A DNA stretch of 53,727 nucleotides from positions 1 through 53,727 of the forward strand of contig DATMAT010000004.1 in assembly GCA_035559815.1 (NCBI GenBank), in the 5' to 3' direction. Shown piece after piece: positions 1 to 9,035 of this stretch (the first letter of the stretch is position 1; each line of letters starts with the position of its first letter). The notes under the pieces were generated by a model. It was not told where the DNA came from, did no database searches, and worked only from the letters and a program-made list of their open reading frames with translations. Both the position numbers and the translations under genes were made by a program. Source of the DNA: Thermodesulfobacteriota bacterium. GTDB taxonomy: Bacteria > Desulfobacterota_D > UBA1144 > Nemesobacterales > CSP1-2.

Positions 1-44
1 GTTACTCTTGATTTCTCTGCCTTCTTCTCGGTATGCTTTCCCAT
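1..44 (-). CDS. Possible 5' end of an unknown gene running off the window
   Basis: An ATG at 44-42 on the minus strand is preceded by AAAGGAG with about 9 nt spacing and opens a frame to the window edge beginning MGKHTEKKAEKSRV. Only about 14 residues are visible, so no family can be named. A second open minus frame starting at 186 also reaches the edge in another frame but has no ribosome-binding site. This call rests on the Shine-Dalgarno match alone. Confidence 0.3.
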   Translation of the reverse strand, partial: MGKHTEKKAEKSRV

Positions 45-248
45 GGGTGGCGTCTCCTTTCTTTTTTGTTTTCTCAGCTAAAAAGATATAAAAGGATTCG
101 CCGCCTGCAAATACTTTTACACACTTTTTGATATTATCCCGGAAGGCATAGAGGAAGGTTTTATAAACATTAGTCTTTTTGAGCATATTTATAAAGTTGC
201 TAAATAGAAGTTGTTAGCCATTTTTCGTTTTCTAGGAGGAAACACATT

Positions 249-382
249 ATGAAAGTTGGTATAGGGTATTATAGTTTGCAATCTCCGCCTCATAACCCAA
301 TCCCTCATCAAAAACTCTACGCAGAGATGCTCGAAGAGATAAGTTTTCCGAAAGTTTAGGATTCGAGTCTGCATGGATGTTG
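249..382 (+). pseudogene. N-terminal remnant of a luciferase-like monooxygenase, frameshifted and truncated
   Basis: A strong AGGAGG at 235-240 precedes ATG 249. The frame reads MKVGIGYYSLQSPP, then a KLYAEMLEE stretch, and stops at 357-359 after 36 codons. From about 338 a different frame continues with FSESLGFESAWM. Together these match the N-terminal beta strand and first helices of flavin-dependent luciferase-like monooxygenases, where a GFDSAW-type motif ends the second strand. The rest of the roughly 330-residue family is absent; at about 375-382 the sequence switches to SufB/SufD-like coding. The gene is therefore broken by a frameshift near 335-340 and by loss of its 3' end. Assembly error is an alternative explanation. 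Confidence 0.5.
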
Positions 383-1174
383 AAGCTAAGGAAACCTCCA
401 CCGGTATAATTGCTAATATTCGGGTTAAAGAAGAAAAAAAATAGAAAACCCGGTGTTTTTTGTATCGGAATACTGCGCAAAGAAGGAGTACAGAAAATAA
501 ATATAAATGTGAAGCTCGAGAAAAAGGCTTCCGTTCAATCCTTTGCACACTGTTTATTTCCTAGAGCAGAAAGGGTAACTCATATAATGTATGCAACAGT
601 CGAAGTTGGAGAAAAAGCTCAGATGAAATATTCAGAGAATCATTATCAGGGGAATCAGGGAGGGATAGAGGTTATACCTAAAGCATCGGTAAAGGTTGGC
701 AAGGGCGGAAGATATTTCACTGATTTTAACCTGACTAACGGAAGAGTCGGCAAGTTAAATATAGATTACTTAATCGAATTAGATGAAGGAGCAGTGACAG
801 AATTGATAACCAGGTTGTTTGGCCATGCTAACGATGAGATAAAGATAAAGGAGAGGATTGTGCTCGCTCGCACAAACTCAAGAGGACTCATAAAGACAAG
901 GGTCGCTCTTGAAGATGAATCATCATCAGAGGTAGTAAACATTGCAGAGGGCAAAGCCGAGGGTGCAAGAGGTCATATGGATTGTATGGAGATAGTAAAA
1001 GACAAGGCTACCGCAAAGGCAATACCAATTGTGGATGTTTCTCATCCCCTTGCCAAGATCACTCATGAGGCTGTTATCGGGAGTATAGACAAGAAGCAGC
1101 TTGAAACTCTGATGGCTCACGGGCTCGGTCCGGAACAAGCTGTTGATTTGATCGTAAAGGGAATTCTGAGATGA
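373..1174 (+). pseudogene. SufB/SufD-family Fe-S assembly scaffold, 5'-truncated and frameshifted
   Basis: From about residue KPGVFCIGILRKEGVQ onward the protein follows the SufBD beta-helix core: AHCLFP, GGIEVIPKASVKVGKGG, EGARGHMDCMEIV, HEAVIGSIDKKQLETLMAHG, ending IVKGILR. The family contributes to the SufBC(D) scaffold for iron-sulfur cluster assembly in the cytoplasm. The longest open frame begins at a TTG at 410, and no in-frame ATG precedes conserved sequence until 587. A better continuation (MDVEAKETSTGIIANIRVKEEKK) lies in another frame from about 373 and is broken at the A8 run 434-441. The gene therefore lacks a normal 5' end and has a homopolymer frameshift. The short archaeal/bacterial SufD-like proteins usually have about 300 residues. 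No sufC is adjacent. The C-terminal two thirds are intact. Confidence 0.6.
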
Positions 1175-1215
1175 TTATTGCCACTTTTATTGCTTGAAAG
1201 GAGGAAAAACAAGAA

Positions 1216-1668
1216 ATGAAACACATTATAATTATGCTTGCTTTCGCTATGTATTTGACAGGTTCTAACCAAACCCTGGCTCAAGAGGTGTACACCGTAA
1301 AGCAGACCAGAGGGCAGGTTGAGGTGGAGAAGACAAAGCCTAACGAGTTCACCGCATTATTGCTCTCGGAAGGGAGAACAGGCGGAGTTATAGTCACTCC
1401 GGAAGAGGGCCCCAGTTTTGGCCACATAAGCTCTATTTACGCTAAGGAGAAAAAGGAGCTTCCCAGCCTGGGATATCCAAGTCCTGGCAAAATACCATCT
1501 GGAATCGAGCTTCGCGTGGTCTTTGAGAGCAACATATACGATCTTCCCTCCGACGCATGGATTACATTCAACATTTATCAGTGGGGGGCAGCAGGAATGT
1601 GTCCTTATCACAAGGGTTCGCTAATCTGCAGTTGCAACAAAACATACTCGGGTGACAGGTGCATATAA
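1216..1668 (+). CDS. Secreted hypothetical protein with C-terminal EGF-like motif
   Basis: A 150-residue protein with a clear signal peptide (hydrophobic residues 4-17, likely cleavage after TLAQ). AAGGAGGAA lies just upstream of ATG 1216. I do not recognise the central domain (residues 25-125). The last 25 residues are cysteine-rich; CSCNKTYSGDRC matches the EGF-like signature C-x-C-x(2)-x-x(2)-G-x(2)-C exactly, with two earlier cysteines (MCPYHKGSLIC) that could supply further EGF disulfides. Such motifs are uncommon in bacterial proteins of this size. It lies 41 nt after the SufBD remnant. Export to the periplasm or outside is supported; function is unknown. Confidence 0.65.
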   Translation: MKHIIIMLAFAMYLTGSNQTLAQEVYTVKQTRGQVEVEKTKPNEFTALLLSEGRTGGVIVTPEEGPSFGHISSIYAKEKKELPSLGYPSPGKIPSGIELRVVFESNIYDLPSDAWITFNIYQWGAAGMCPYHKGSLICSCNKTYSGDRCI

Positions 1669-1746
1669 GGGTAACTTCTTTCCGCGGGTGGGATCGTTTG
1701 CGGCTAGACAATGGTAATATAGAAATGGCTCCAGAAGATTAGAATC

Positions 1747-3162
1747 GTGACCAGGGCACAGGCTGAGGTGTCCGTATCAACTCAAACAAGCCCGTACATG
1801 CGAAATATTCCTGAGAAAAGAAAAAGGGTGGTAATAATGGGGGCTGCCGGGAGGGATTTCCACAACTTTAATGTTGTCTTCAGGGATAAAAAGGAATACG
1901 AGGTAATAGCATTCACGGCGGCGCAGATACCCAACATAGAAAAGCGAATATATCCGTCCGAGCTATCGGGAAGGCTTTATCCCAAGGGCATTCCCATATA
2001 TCCGGAATCGGAGTTGAAAGATATCTTAGTAAAAAAGAGCGTTAATGAGGTAGTCCTTGCATATAGCGACCTATCCAATGAAGAGGTAATGGAAAAAGCC
2101 AGTATTGTGCTTTCCTCTGGAGCAGACTTTAAACTCATGGGCCCTCACTGTACGATGTTGAAATCGAAAAGACCGGTCATCGCGGTTTGTGCCGTAAGAA
2201 CAGGGGTAGGGAAGGGGGTGACTACTAGAAAAACAGTTAAGATTCTTATGGCAAAGGGATTTAATGTCTTAGTGGTGAGGCATCCCATGCCTTATGGCGA
2301 TTTGAGAAAGCAGATAAGCCAGAGGTTTTCCTCTTATGAGGACCTAGAGAAAAACAATTGCACACTGGAGGAAATAGAGGAGTACGAGCCCCACATCAGG
2401 GAAGGGACAGTGGTCTATGCCGGCATTGATTATGCAAAAATATTGAAGGAAGCCGAGAAAGAAGCAGAAATAATCGTCTGGGACGGGGGGAACAATGACT
2501 TGCCATTTTTTAAGCCCGACCTCCACATCGTTATCGCCGATGCAAGGAGGGCGGGACACGAGGTCAGTTATTTTCCCGGCCAGGCTAATCTCATGATGGC
2601 AGACATCGTCATCATAAACAAGGTCAAGACGGCAAAGAAGAAAGATGTTCTAAAGATCAAAGAAAACGTCCGGAGGCTTAACCCAAAGGCCGTGGTAATA
2701 ATGGCAGATATGCCTAAGCATGTGGATAAGCCGAAATTGATCATGAACAAACGAGTGGTTGTAATAGAAGACGGACCGACATTAACTCATGGAGGCTTAA
2801 GCTTTGGGGCAGGTACATTAGAGGCAAGGAGGTTAAAAGCAAGGATAATAGACCCCCGTCCCTATGCGGTGAAAAGTATTAAGGAAGTATATGAGAAATA
2901 TCCAAACATATGGAAGGTGCTCCCAGCAGTAGGGTACGGAAAAGAACAGATAAGAGACCTGGAGGAAACCATAAACAGGGCACCCTGTGATTCAGTCCTA
3001 ATAGGAACGCCAATAGACCTGGGTAGGTATATCAAAATTAATAAGCCCTATGCCAGGGTTACTTATGAAATAAAGGAGCTAGGCAAACCAGACTTGGAAG
3101 AGATAATAAATGAATTTGTCTCACGCTTATCTAAGCACAAGAAAGTGGGGGTACGAGCTTAA
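1747..3162 (+). CDS. Cyclic 2,3-diphosphoglycerate synthetase-family GTPase-like protein
   Basis: A 471-residue protein beginning (after about 27 poorly conserved residues) with KRVVIMGAAGRDFHNFNVVF, the hallmark N-terminus of the cPGS-like family. In the middle CAVRTGVGKGVTTRK is its P-loop. The C-terminal half has THGGLSFGAG and the terminal GRYIKINKPYARVTYE, also typical. In hyperthermophilic methanogens the named enzyme makes cyclic 2,3-diphosphoglycerate from 2,3-bisphosphoglycerate with ATP; in bacteria the family is common and its reaction unproven. GTG 1747 gives the full frame, but neither it nor ATG 1798 (MRNIPEKRKRVV) has a good ribosome-binding site; 1798 fits the family start better. 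It is monocistronic between a secreted protein and a repeat. Family assignment is firm, reaction uncertain. Confidence 0.75.
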   Translation: MTRAQAEVSVSTQTSPYMRNIPEKRKRVVIMGAAGRDFHNFNVVFRDKKEYEVIAFTAAQIPNIEKRIYPSELSGRLYPKGIPIYPESELKDILVKKSVNEVVLAYSDLSNEEVMEKASIVLSSGADFKLMGPHCTMLKSKRPVIAVCAVRTGVGKGVTTRKTVKILMAKGFNVLVVRHPMPYGDLRKQISQRFSSYEDLEKNNCTLEEIEEYEPHIREGTVVYAGIDYAKILKEAEKEAEIIVWDGGNNDLPFFKPDLHIVIADARRAGHEVSYFPGQANLMMADIVIINKVKTAKKKDVLKIKENVRRLNPKAVVIMADMPKHVDKPKLIMNKRVVVIEDGPTLTHGGLSFGAGTLEARRLKARIIDPRPYAVKSIKEVYEKYPNIWKVLPAVGYGKEQIRDLEETINRAPCDSVLIGTPIDLGRYIKINKPYARVTYEIKELGKPDLEEIINEFVSRLSKHKKVGVRA

Positions 3163-3184
3163 TCGGTTATTCGTTATTTTGCCT

Positions 3185-3395
3185 TACCTGTCCCCGGTTA
3201 AACCGGGGGATCAATCGGGGATCCTTCCCGCATGTCATCCCCGAATGTTACCTGCTAAAAAAGTGCGGGGACAGGCTTTATCGGAGATCTAGAATTATAA
3301 AACTGGATTCCCGCTTCCGCGGGAATGACAGGTCGGGGGATTCCCACTCCCCGCTTACGCCAGGTGAAGTTTGGTGGGAATGACAGCTTTTCTAT
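3185..3395 (+). repeat. Dispersed compound intergenic repeat, copy 1
   Basis: This gene-free stretch is built of short inverted blocks: CCTGTCCCCGG..., GTCATCCCCGAATGTT, GGGGACAGG, CTGGATTCCCGC followed by a CGCGGGAATGACA hairpin arm, and ATTCCCACTCCCCG. The same blocks in the same relative order occur on the opposite strand at 19345-19545. It is thus a dispersed non-coding element rather than a gene remnant. No protein or terminal repeat of an insertion sequence was seen. Confidence 0.7.
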
Positions 3396-3477
3396 CTAGA
3401 ACTCACATTATGTAAAATCGGCGATTATGAGTTTACGATAAAAAACATTGCACTTCTTTAGGAAATTGATGTAAGCC

Positions 3478-3723
3478 TCAACTAATGCGGGCTGATATGT
3501 AACTTACAATATCAGCTAATGTTCCTAGTTGACCATAATCTGATTCCGGTATATCAATCCCCAGCTCTGCGTTCAGTCCGATGAGAAAATTAAGAAAATC
3601 AAAGGAGTCGATATCCAATACCTCTCGTAAATTCTGGTTTGGTTCGAGCTCAGAAAAATCGGCTTCCGGAGCTATTTCTTTAAGTAGCTTGAATATGGTT
3701 TCCTTAATCTCTGAATCGGTCAT
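3478..3723 (-). CDS. Acyl carrier protein
   Basis: An 81-residue acidic helical protein with the phosphopantetheine attachment motif IDSFDFL (Ser at about residue 40) and the expected length for an ACP. Its ATG overlaps the stop codon of the E2 gene (ATGA), so translation is probably coupled. It is the last gene of the acsA-PDH operon. An ACP fused by operon structure to a 2-oxoacid dehydrogenase is unusual: it may be a dedicated carrier for lipoyl/octanoyl or acyl groups made from acetyl-CoA rather than the housekeeping AcpP, which normally sits beside fabF/fabG. ACP identity is firm; its partner enzyme is unknown. Confidence 0.88.
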   Translation of the reverse strand: MTDSEIKETIFKLLKEIAPEADFSELEPNQNLREVLDIDSFDFLNFLIGLNAELGIDIPESDYGQLGTLADIVSYISARIS

Positions 3724-4901
3724 AGTTTCTCTGCCTCCTGCAGATAACGATTAAGGGTTTCCAAGAACCGACTGCCTCTGTGGCCGTCGGTGGCACGGTG
3801 GTCCGCTGCCAATGTGGCACTGACAATTGGCCGAATTCCGATCATGCCGTTCTCCGCCCAGGGTTTTTCGGTAATCTTGCCGAACCCTACAAGCGCTACC
3901 TGCGGTGGATAAATGACACCGAATACGGTTTCTGCCCCGGTATCGCCGAGGTTAGTCAATGTAATGGTGGCATCAGTAAGCTCGGAGCTGCGCAGATGTC
4001 CGGATCGCGTCCTTATAATTAGGTCGCACATTTTCTCCATTATCTCGTCCAGGCTCTTTAGGTCCGTATTATGGATAGCCGGTATAACCAGGCCGCCTTG
4101 TCGGAGCGAAATGGCGAAGCCGATGTGTATAGCTTCCTGTAAATCTAATCGGTCATTAACCCAGTATCCGTTGAGCTCTGGAACATCTCTCAATGCGAGA
4201 GCCGTTGCCTTAATAAGCAGTACTACGGGTAATAGCCTTTCTTTAATAGGACGCTTTTGGTTTTCTACTTCTAATCGTCGTAGTGCACTGCTCATATCGA
4301 TGTGTGTCTCCAGGTAGTAGTGAGGGATTTCCCGGTTAGAGCGTGACATAGCCGAGGCGATAGCTCGACGCATCCGGGTACTTAAATCGACCGGAGGTTT
4401 CTTGGTTGTAACCGGCGGAGAAACTTCCTCTTCCAGAGGCACCGGTTTAGCCATTTTTTTTTCTTCTGCTGCCTTCTCCACATCTGAGCGCTCTATAGCT
4501 CCTCCCGGGCCCGTACCCTTTATAACACTCAGGTCAATTCCAAGCTCTGCGGCTAGCTTCCGAGCCAGGGGCGATACCCTTATATGCTTTTCTACGGGCT
4601 TAGCTATCGGCTCTTCCGGTTTAGGCTCCTCGACTGCTTTGACCTCAACTCTGGGAACTTCCTCTTTTTCTGTCCGAATCACTGCTAGCACATTTCCTAC
4701 AGGAACTTCATCCCCGGGCTGAGCGATGATTTTATCGATGACTCCGTCCTCAAAGACCTCGATATCAATGGCTCCCTTGTCCGTTTCCACTACGGCGATG
4801 ATATCCCCGCGCTTTACCCTGTCGCCGGGCTTAACATTCCATTCAATCAATGTCCCCTTTTCCATGTCTGCGCCCAAACTGGGCATACGAAACTCACCCA
4901 T
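3720..4901 (-). CDS. Dihydrolipoamide acyltransferase (E2) of a pyruvate/2-oxoacid dehydrogenase complex
   Basis: A protein of 393 residues when started at ATG 4901 ([16 protein letters not shown]). Domains in order: one lipoyl domain with the lipoylated lysine in ETDKGAID (about residue 43), a charged/Pro linker, a peripheral-subunit-binding domain ([15 protein letters not shown]...GTGPGGAI), and the acyltransferase core ending in [14 protein letters not shown], whose His and Asp are catalytic. It transfers the acyl group from E1 to CoA. A longer frame upstream to 5084 reads antisense-like residues and overlaps E1beta, so 4901 is preferred; it overlaps the E1beta stop by 8 nt. The substrate could be pyruvate or acetoin; sequence alone does not decide. 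No E3 gene follows. Confidence 0.9.
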   Translation of the reverse strand: MGEFRMPSLGADMEKGTLIEWNVKPGDRVKRGDIIAVVETDKGAIDIEVFEDGVIDKIIAQPGDEVPVGNVLAVIRTEKEEVPRVEVKAVEEPKPEEPIAKPVEKHIRVSPLARKLAAELGIDLSVIKGTGPGGAIERSDVEKAAEEKKMAKPVPLEEEVSPPVTTKKPPVDLSTRMRRAIASAMSRSNREIPHYYLETHIDMSSALRRLEVENQKRPIKERLLPVVLLIKATALALRDVPELNGYWVNDRLDLQEAIHIGFAISLRQGGLVIPAIHNTDLKSLDEIMEKMCDLIIRTRSGHLRSSELTDATITLTNLGDTGAETVFGVIYPPQVALVGFGKITEKPWAENGMIGIRPIVSATLAADHRATDGHRGSRFLETLNRYLQEAEKL

Positions 4902-5895
4902 GCGGTTGCACCATCCTTCTAACAGTCGTAATAATGGTTTCAACCTGTGGTAATGCCGCCTGCTCCATGTGCCTTGCGTAGGGCATGGGCACTTCCGCAC
5001 TACAGATTCGTTCAACCGGGGTATCCAGATCGTAGAAAGCCCCCTCCATGATTCTTGCGCTGACCTCAGCGGAAATGCTCCCACTGCGCCACCCTTCGTC
5101 TACGATTAGAGCACGATGTGTTTTTGTAACTGAGTCGAGAAAAGTTCGGTCGTCTAAAGGACGGAGGGTTCTAAGGTCAATTACTTCGGCCTCGATACCC
5201 TCTTCAGACAACGCTTGGGCTGCATCCAGTGCTTTAAACAGGCTGGCACTATAGCTAATAATAGTCAAGTCGCTACCGTGACGGCGTATTCGGGCCTGGT
5301 CAATGTCCACCGGACCGGCGTTGGGGGAGATCTCTCCGCTCATGTTATATAAACCGGCGTGCTCAAATATTAAGACTGGGTCCGGGTCCTCTAACGCAGT
5401 CCAAAGCATACCCCGTGCATCTTCTATAGTTGCTGGGGTCAGCACCTTAATCCCAGGGATGTGTGCATCCCATCCTTCCAAGCTATGTGAATGTTGTGCC
5501 GCGAGCTGTCTTCCTCCGCCAGTGGCCATTCTTATGACCAGAGGAACGTTGAACTGACCCCCTGACATATGCAGATATTTAGCAGCGTTGTTGACGATTT
5601 GGTCCATAGCCAGAAGGCTGAAGTTGACAGTCATAATTTCCACGATCGGTCTCATGCCGCCAAGCGCAGCGCCGATACCAGTGCCAACAAAGGTTGATTC
5701 CGATAGCGGTGTGTCCCTTATGCGCTCAGGCCCAAATTCCTCCAGTAATCCCATGCTGACTGCATAGGCCCCACCGTATCGTCCTACATCCTCTCCCATA
5801 AGAAATACGCGTTCGTCCTTTTGCATAGCTTCACGTATCGCCTGCCTGACCGCCTCACGGTAGGTAAGTTTGATTCCCTGCTTATCGTTTTTCAT
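4894..5895 (-). CDS. Pyruvate/2-oxoacid dehydrogenase E1 component, beta subunit
   Basis: A 333-residue transketolase-type beta subunit: N-terminal [28 protein letters not shown], then [16 protein letters not shown], and a C-terminal transketolase domain with [11 protein letters not shown] and VDEGWRSG. It pairs with the E1alpha encoded just upstream to form the thiamine diphosphate-dependent decarboxylase. Start ATG 5895 overlaps the E1alpha stop (5882-5884) by 14 nt. Length is normal and no defect is seen. Confidence 0.92.
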   Translation of the reverse strand: MKNDKQGIKLTYREAVRQAIREAMQKDERVFLMGEDVGRYGGAYAVSMGLLEEFGPERIRDTPLSESTFVGTGIGAALGGMRPIVEIMTVNFSLLAMDQIVNNAAKYLHMSGGQFNVPLVIRMATGGGRQLAAQHSHSLEGWDAHIPGIKVLTPATIEDARGMLWTALEDPDPVLIFEHAGLYNMSGEISPNAGPVDIDQARIRRHGSDLTIISYSASLFKALDAAQALSEEGIEAEVIDLRTLRPLDDRTFLDSVTKTHRALIVDEGWRSGSISAEVSARIMEGAFYDLDTPVERICSAEVPMPYARHMEQAALPQVETIITTVRRMVQPHG

Positions 5896-6899
5896 TGTGC
5901 TCCCGTTCGGAGTAGACGAACCGCGTCAGGTCTTCTAACGGTTCCCACGAGCCCGCCTCGGCGAAGGCAACGGCTTCTTCGATTTCGGTTGCCACTTTCC
6001 GCTCGATTTCCTCTAAATCGGTCTTGTTGAACAATCCCCGGTCCTTGAGATTTTGGGTTAGAGTAACGATGGGATCGCGTTTTTTCCACTCTTCGACCTC
6101 CGACTTACTCCGATATAACTCGGCGTCGAACATAGAGTGAGCCCTAAAACGGTATGTACGGCACTCCAGGAAGAAAGGCCGATTCCTGGCACGCACTGCC
6201 GCCGCTGCGTGTCTGGCTGCCCCCTCTACCGCCAACACGTCCATGCCGTCTACGGTTTGTGCTGGTACTGCATAAGGCAGCGGCTTTACTGGCTAGGTCG
6301 GTGACGGAGTGTGAGAATCTGATTGCCGTCCCCATGGCATAGAGGTTGTTCTCGCAGACAAACAGGACCGGGAGTTGCCACAAAGCGGCCAGGTTCATCG
6401 ACTCATGAAATTCCCCTTCGGCAACTGCTCCGTCGCCGAAGAAGCAACAGGTTACCTGTTGCCTTCCCTGCATCTTATCTGCTAGCGCTAGCCCTACGGC
6501 AAGGGGAAGTCCGCCTCCGACGATAGCGTTCCCGCCGTATAATCTAGTTTTGACATCGAAAAGATGCATTGAACCCCCTCGTCCTCGGCTGCAACCCTCC
6601 AGTTTGCCATACATCTCTGCCAGGATGACACCCACTGGCATTCCCCTTAGGAGCGCATGGGCGTGCTCACGATACGTGGCTACCACATTATCTTCCGGTT
6701 TTAGCGCCTCTATAACACCGACGGCCACTGCTTCCTCTCCGATGTAAAGGTGAAGGAATCCCCGAATTTTCATGGCGCTGTAAAGTTCGGCTGATTTTTC
6801 CTCCAAGCGACGGATGCGGAGCATCTGGTGCAAGAGGTGCATCGTGTGCTCACGGTCTATCTGGACTTGGATATTTTTTTTATTTGGTCTTTTAGTCAC
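5882..6899 (-). pseudogene. Pyruvate/2-oxoacid dehydrogenase E1 alpha subunit, interrupted by a one-base frameshift
   Basis: Two frames together give a complete E1alpha of about 338 residues. Residues 1-207 read from GTG 6899 and carry the thiamine diphosphate motif ([15 protein letters not shown] through [10 protein letters not shown]). The frame is lost after LASKAAA. One base earlier in the AA pair at 6274-6275 (TT on the coding strand) the other frame continues [15 protein letters not shown] and runs to 5882 with the usual C-terminal [14 protein letters not shown]. Deleting a single T restores the whole protein. The start codon overlaps the acsA stop (GTGA). Either the gene is newly inactivated, it is rescued by recoding, or the base is a sequencing error; the intact flanking operon favours error or a recent event. 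Confidence 0.8.
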
Positions 6900-8674
6900 T
6901 CGCCTGTCTCCAGAGTGGATAAATCTCCCTCCGGTAATCCCAGCTCTCTTGCCTTTAGCAATCGCCTCATGATCTTGCCGCTACGAGTCCGGGGAAGGTT
7001 CTCTATAAATTGGATCTCCTTGGGAGCCACGGCTGAGCCAAGCTTCTTACGTGCGAACCCCAGTAACTCTAAACGAAGCTGGTGGTTAGGCTCTACACCC
7101 GGTTTTAAGGAAACGAAGGCCTTCACCAGTTCGCCTATGGTTGGGTCGGGTTTGCCGATGACGCCGGCTTCGGCCACCGCTGGATGCTCCATTAGTGCGC
7201 TTTCTACCTCGAATGGGCCGACCATGTGGCCCGAGGTCTTGATGATATCGTCTGCACGGCCAACAAACCAGAAATAACCATCCTCATCCCTCTTGGCCAA
7301 GTCGCCAGTAATATACCAGCCACCAACGAAGCACTTCTGATAGCGCTTCTCGTCGTGCAGGTACTCTCTGAACATGGAGGGCCAACCGGGCTTGAGCGCC
7401 AAGTCACCTTCTACTCCGGGTTCTTTTACTACTTTAACCGTGTTTTCATCTAAACGGTGGACGATCTCCGCCTCGACCCCGGGAAGTGGAAGTCCCATAG
7501 AGCCAGGGCGAATATCTACGGATGGAAAATTAGCAATCATGATTCCACCTATCTCGGTCTGCCACCAGTTATCGTGAATCGGTAAACCCAGTACTCGTTG
7601 CCCCCAAACGACTGCTTCAGGATTAAGAGGCTCTCCGACGCTGTGGATTAGTCGGAGTTGGCTCAAGTCATATTGCTCTTTCGGGTTGATATTCGTGCGC
7701 ATCAACATACGGATGGCGGTAGGAGCTGTGTACCAGATATTTACCTTTTGTTCCTCCAGTATGCCATACCAGCGCGGTGCATCAAAGTCTGCCTCGTCAA
7801 CGATGTTGGTGATGCCGTGCGCCAGCGGTGCAATGATTCCGTAGGAGGTGCCGGTTACCCACCCCGGATCGGCGGTACACCAGAATACGTCTTGAGGATG
7901 GAAGTCCAACACGTATTTCCCGGTTATGTAATGGGTAAGAACAGCATTGTGCACATGAACCGCTCCCTTGGGCATCCCGGTTGTGCCGCTGGTAAAATGC
8001 AGAATGGCCATGTCATCCGGGTCAGTCGGTGAGATGGTAAAGTCACCAGATGCCTCTGACATTAGCTTAGGTAGTGACCATACACCTTCGCTTATATCTT
8101 CCTCTACGTCTGCAAGAAGTATGTGCTTGAGCTGAGGCAGTCGGTCTCTCAAGCTGGCAACTTTCCTTTTATATTGCCCCTCGGTGGTCATCAGAACCAT
8201 GGCGTCTCCTCTACTCAAGCGCTGGTAGATTGGCTCGGGCCCAAAGGCGGAGAAAAGGGGGCAAAAGACGCTTATGTTTTTCAGCGTGCCAAGTGCAGTC
8301 AAATATAGTTTAGGAATGCGTCCGGCCAGAGCAAATACTTTATCACCTTTTTTCACTCCTAGTTTTCCAAGAACATTGGCAAAGCGATTGGTCTTTTCCT
8401 TTAGGTCAGCATAGGTGAAGTCAGCTGCTTGACCATCTTTTCCAAGCCAGCGCATAGCCAGATGGCCACGTTTAGGTCCGTCGGCATGTCGATCAACTGC
8501 TTCATGGGCTATATTCAAGCCTTTGCCATTTGGTAAACCATCAAGCTCTCGACGAACTTCCTCCCAGGAGAATCTGGTATACGTTTCCCGGTAATCTAAA
8601 AGATTTGGTTGGACAGCATACGTACTTGGGAATTTTTTTATTACATCAACCATGTTTTGGTCCGCAAATACCAA
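6896..8674 (-). CDS. acsA: Acetate--CoA ligase (AMP-forming acetyl-CoA synthetase)
   Basis: A 592-residue ANL-superfamily enzyme that activates acetate with ATP and CoA to acetyl-CoA through acetyl-AMP. Visible motifs are the P-loop [11 protein letters not shown] (about residues 230-240), the A5-type region [32 protein letters not shown], and the C-terminal [11 protein letters not shown] whose lysine is the usual regulatory acetylation site. Length fits the shorter AcsA branch rather than the 650-residue Acs branch. It is the first gene of the operon acsA-E1alpha-E1beta-E2-acp. A sigma-54 promoter lies at 8756-8770, giving a predicted leader of about 70 nt. Placing acetate activation beside pyruvate oxidation makes this an acetyl-CoA supply operon. 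Confidence 0.93.
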   Translation of the reverse strand: MVFADQNMVDVIKKFPSTYAVQPNLLDYRETYTRFSWEEVRRELDGLPNGKGLNIAHEAVDRHADGPKRGHLAMRWLGKDGQAADFTYADLKEKTNRFANVLGKLGVKKGDKVFALAGRIPKLYLTALGTLKNISVFCPLFSAFGPEPIYQRLSRGDAMVLMTTEGQYKRKVASLRDRLPQLKHILLADVEEDISEGVWSLPKLMSEASGDFTISPTDPDDMAILHFTSGTTGMPKGAVHVHNAVLTHYITGKYVLDFHPQDVFWCTADPGWVTGTSYGIIAPLAHGITNIVDEADFDAPRWYGILEEQKVNIWYTAPTAIRMLMRTNINPKEQYDLSQLRLIHSVGEPLNPEAVVWGQRVLGLPIHDNWWQTEIGGIMIANFPSVDIRPGSMGLPLPGVEAEIVHRLDENTVKVVKEPGVEGDLALKPGWPSMFREYLHDEKRYQKCFVGGWYITGDLAKRDEDGYFWFVGRADDIIKTSGHMVGPFEVESALMEHPAVAEAGVIGKPDPTIGELVKAFVSLKPGVEPNHQLRLELLGFARKKLGSAVAPKEIQFIENLPRTRSGKIMRRLLKARELGLPEGDLSTLETGE

Positions 8675-8755
8675 GATACAGCACCAAGAATAGAGGCCGA
8701 TGATTTTTCAATAATGTCTATCGCTATAAGGTTTCATATTAATGATTTTTATAGA

Positions 8756-8770
8756 GCAAAGCTTATGCCA
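8756..8770 (-). promoter_or_regulatory. Sigma-54 promoter of the acsA-PDH-acp operon
   Basis: On the minus strand the site reads TGGCATAAGCTTTGC, matching the sigma-54 consensus TGGCAC-N5-TTGC with the invariant GG-N10-GC spacing. Predicted transcription start is about 8744, 70 nt before acsA. The shared palindrome at 8844-8867 lies about 75 bp upstream, a normal place for an enhancer-binding protein. Confidence 0.75.
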
Positions 8771-8843
8771 TCTGGCCAATTTCAGAAAACTTATTAAAAC
8801 TAGTAGGATAATCAACTGGCAAACTTTCTTTCTGGATAAGAGC

Positions 8844-8867
8844 TGTCAGAATTTAAGACATCTGACA
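8844..8867. promoter_or_regulatory. Shared palindromic upstream activator site, copy A
   Basis: Arms TGTCAG and CTGACA are perfect inverted repeats separated by 12 bp; on the minus strand the core between them reads ATGTCTTAAATT. Near-identical copies lie at 11822-11845, 18059-18082 and 30750-30770. Here it sits in the 361-bp gap between acsA and the ZIP gene, flanked by a sigma-54 promoter for each. The rest of the gap shows no gene. Confidence 0.7.
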
Positions 8868-8992
8868 AAGTGATAGCCGGTATTGATTAAAGGTATCTGT
8901 TGAAAGTTTTATTTCTTAAACTCTATCGAATATACAAATCATGAGCACTATCACGGATGATAGATTAAATAGGTATACTCAAAGCTTCTTTT

Positions 8993-9008
8993 GGGCCTTT
9001 TTTTTGCA
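8993..9008 (+). promoter_or_regulatory. Candidate sigma-54 promoter of the ZIP transporter
   Basis: GGGCC followed by a T8 run and GCA keeps the GG-N10-GC spacing (GG 8994-8995, GC 9006-9007) with a strong -12 TTTGCA but a weaker -24 box. Predicted start about 9019 leaves only a 17-nt leader that begins at the Shine-Dalgarno AAAGGAG, which is tight. The shared palindrome is about 125 bp upstream. Confidence 0.45.
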
Positions 9009-9035
9009 GATGAATATTAAAGGAGATTTCTGAAG

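Noticed and set aside
3410-3432. GTAAAATCGGCGATTA resembling the 33-bp motif
   Set aside because: The match covers only part of the motif, needs a gap, and lies downstream of a convergent pair of genes.
4901-5084. Longer E2 start at 5084
   Set aside because: The extra 61 residues overlap E1beta coding entirely and precede the lipoyl domain start with no family similarity.
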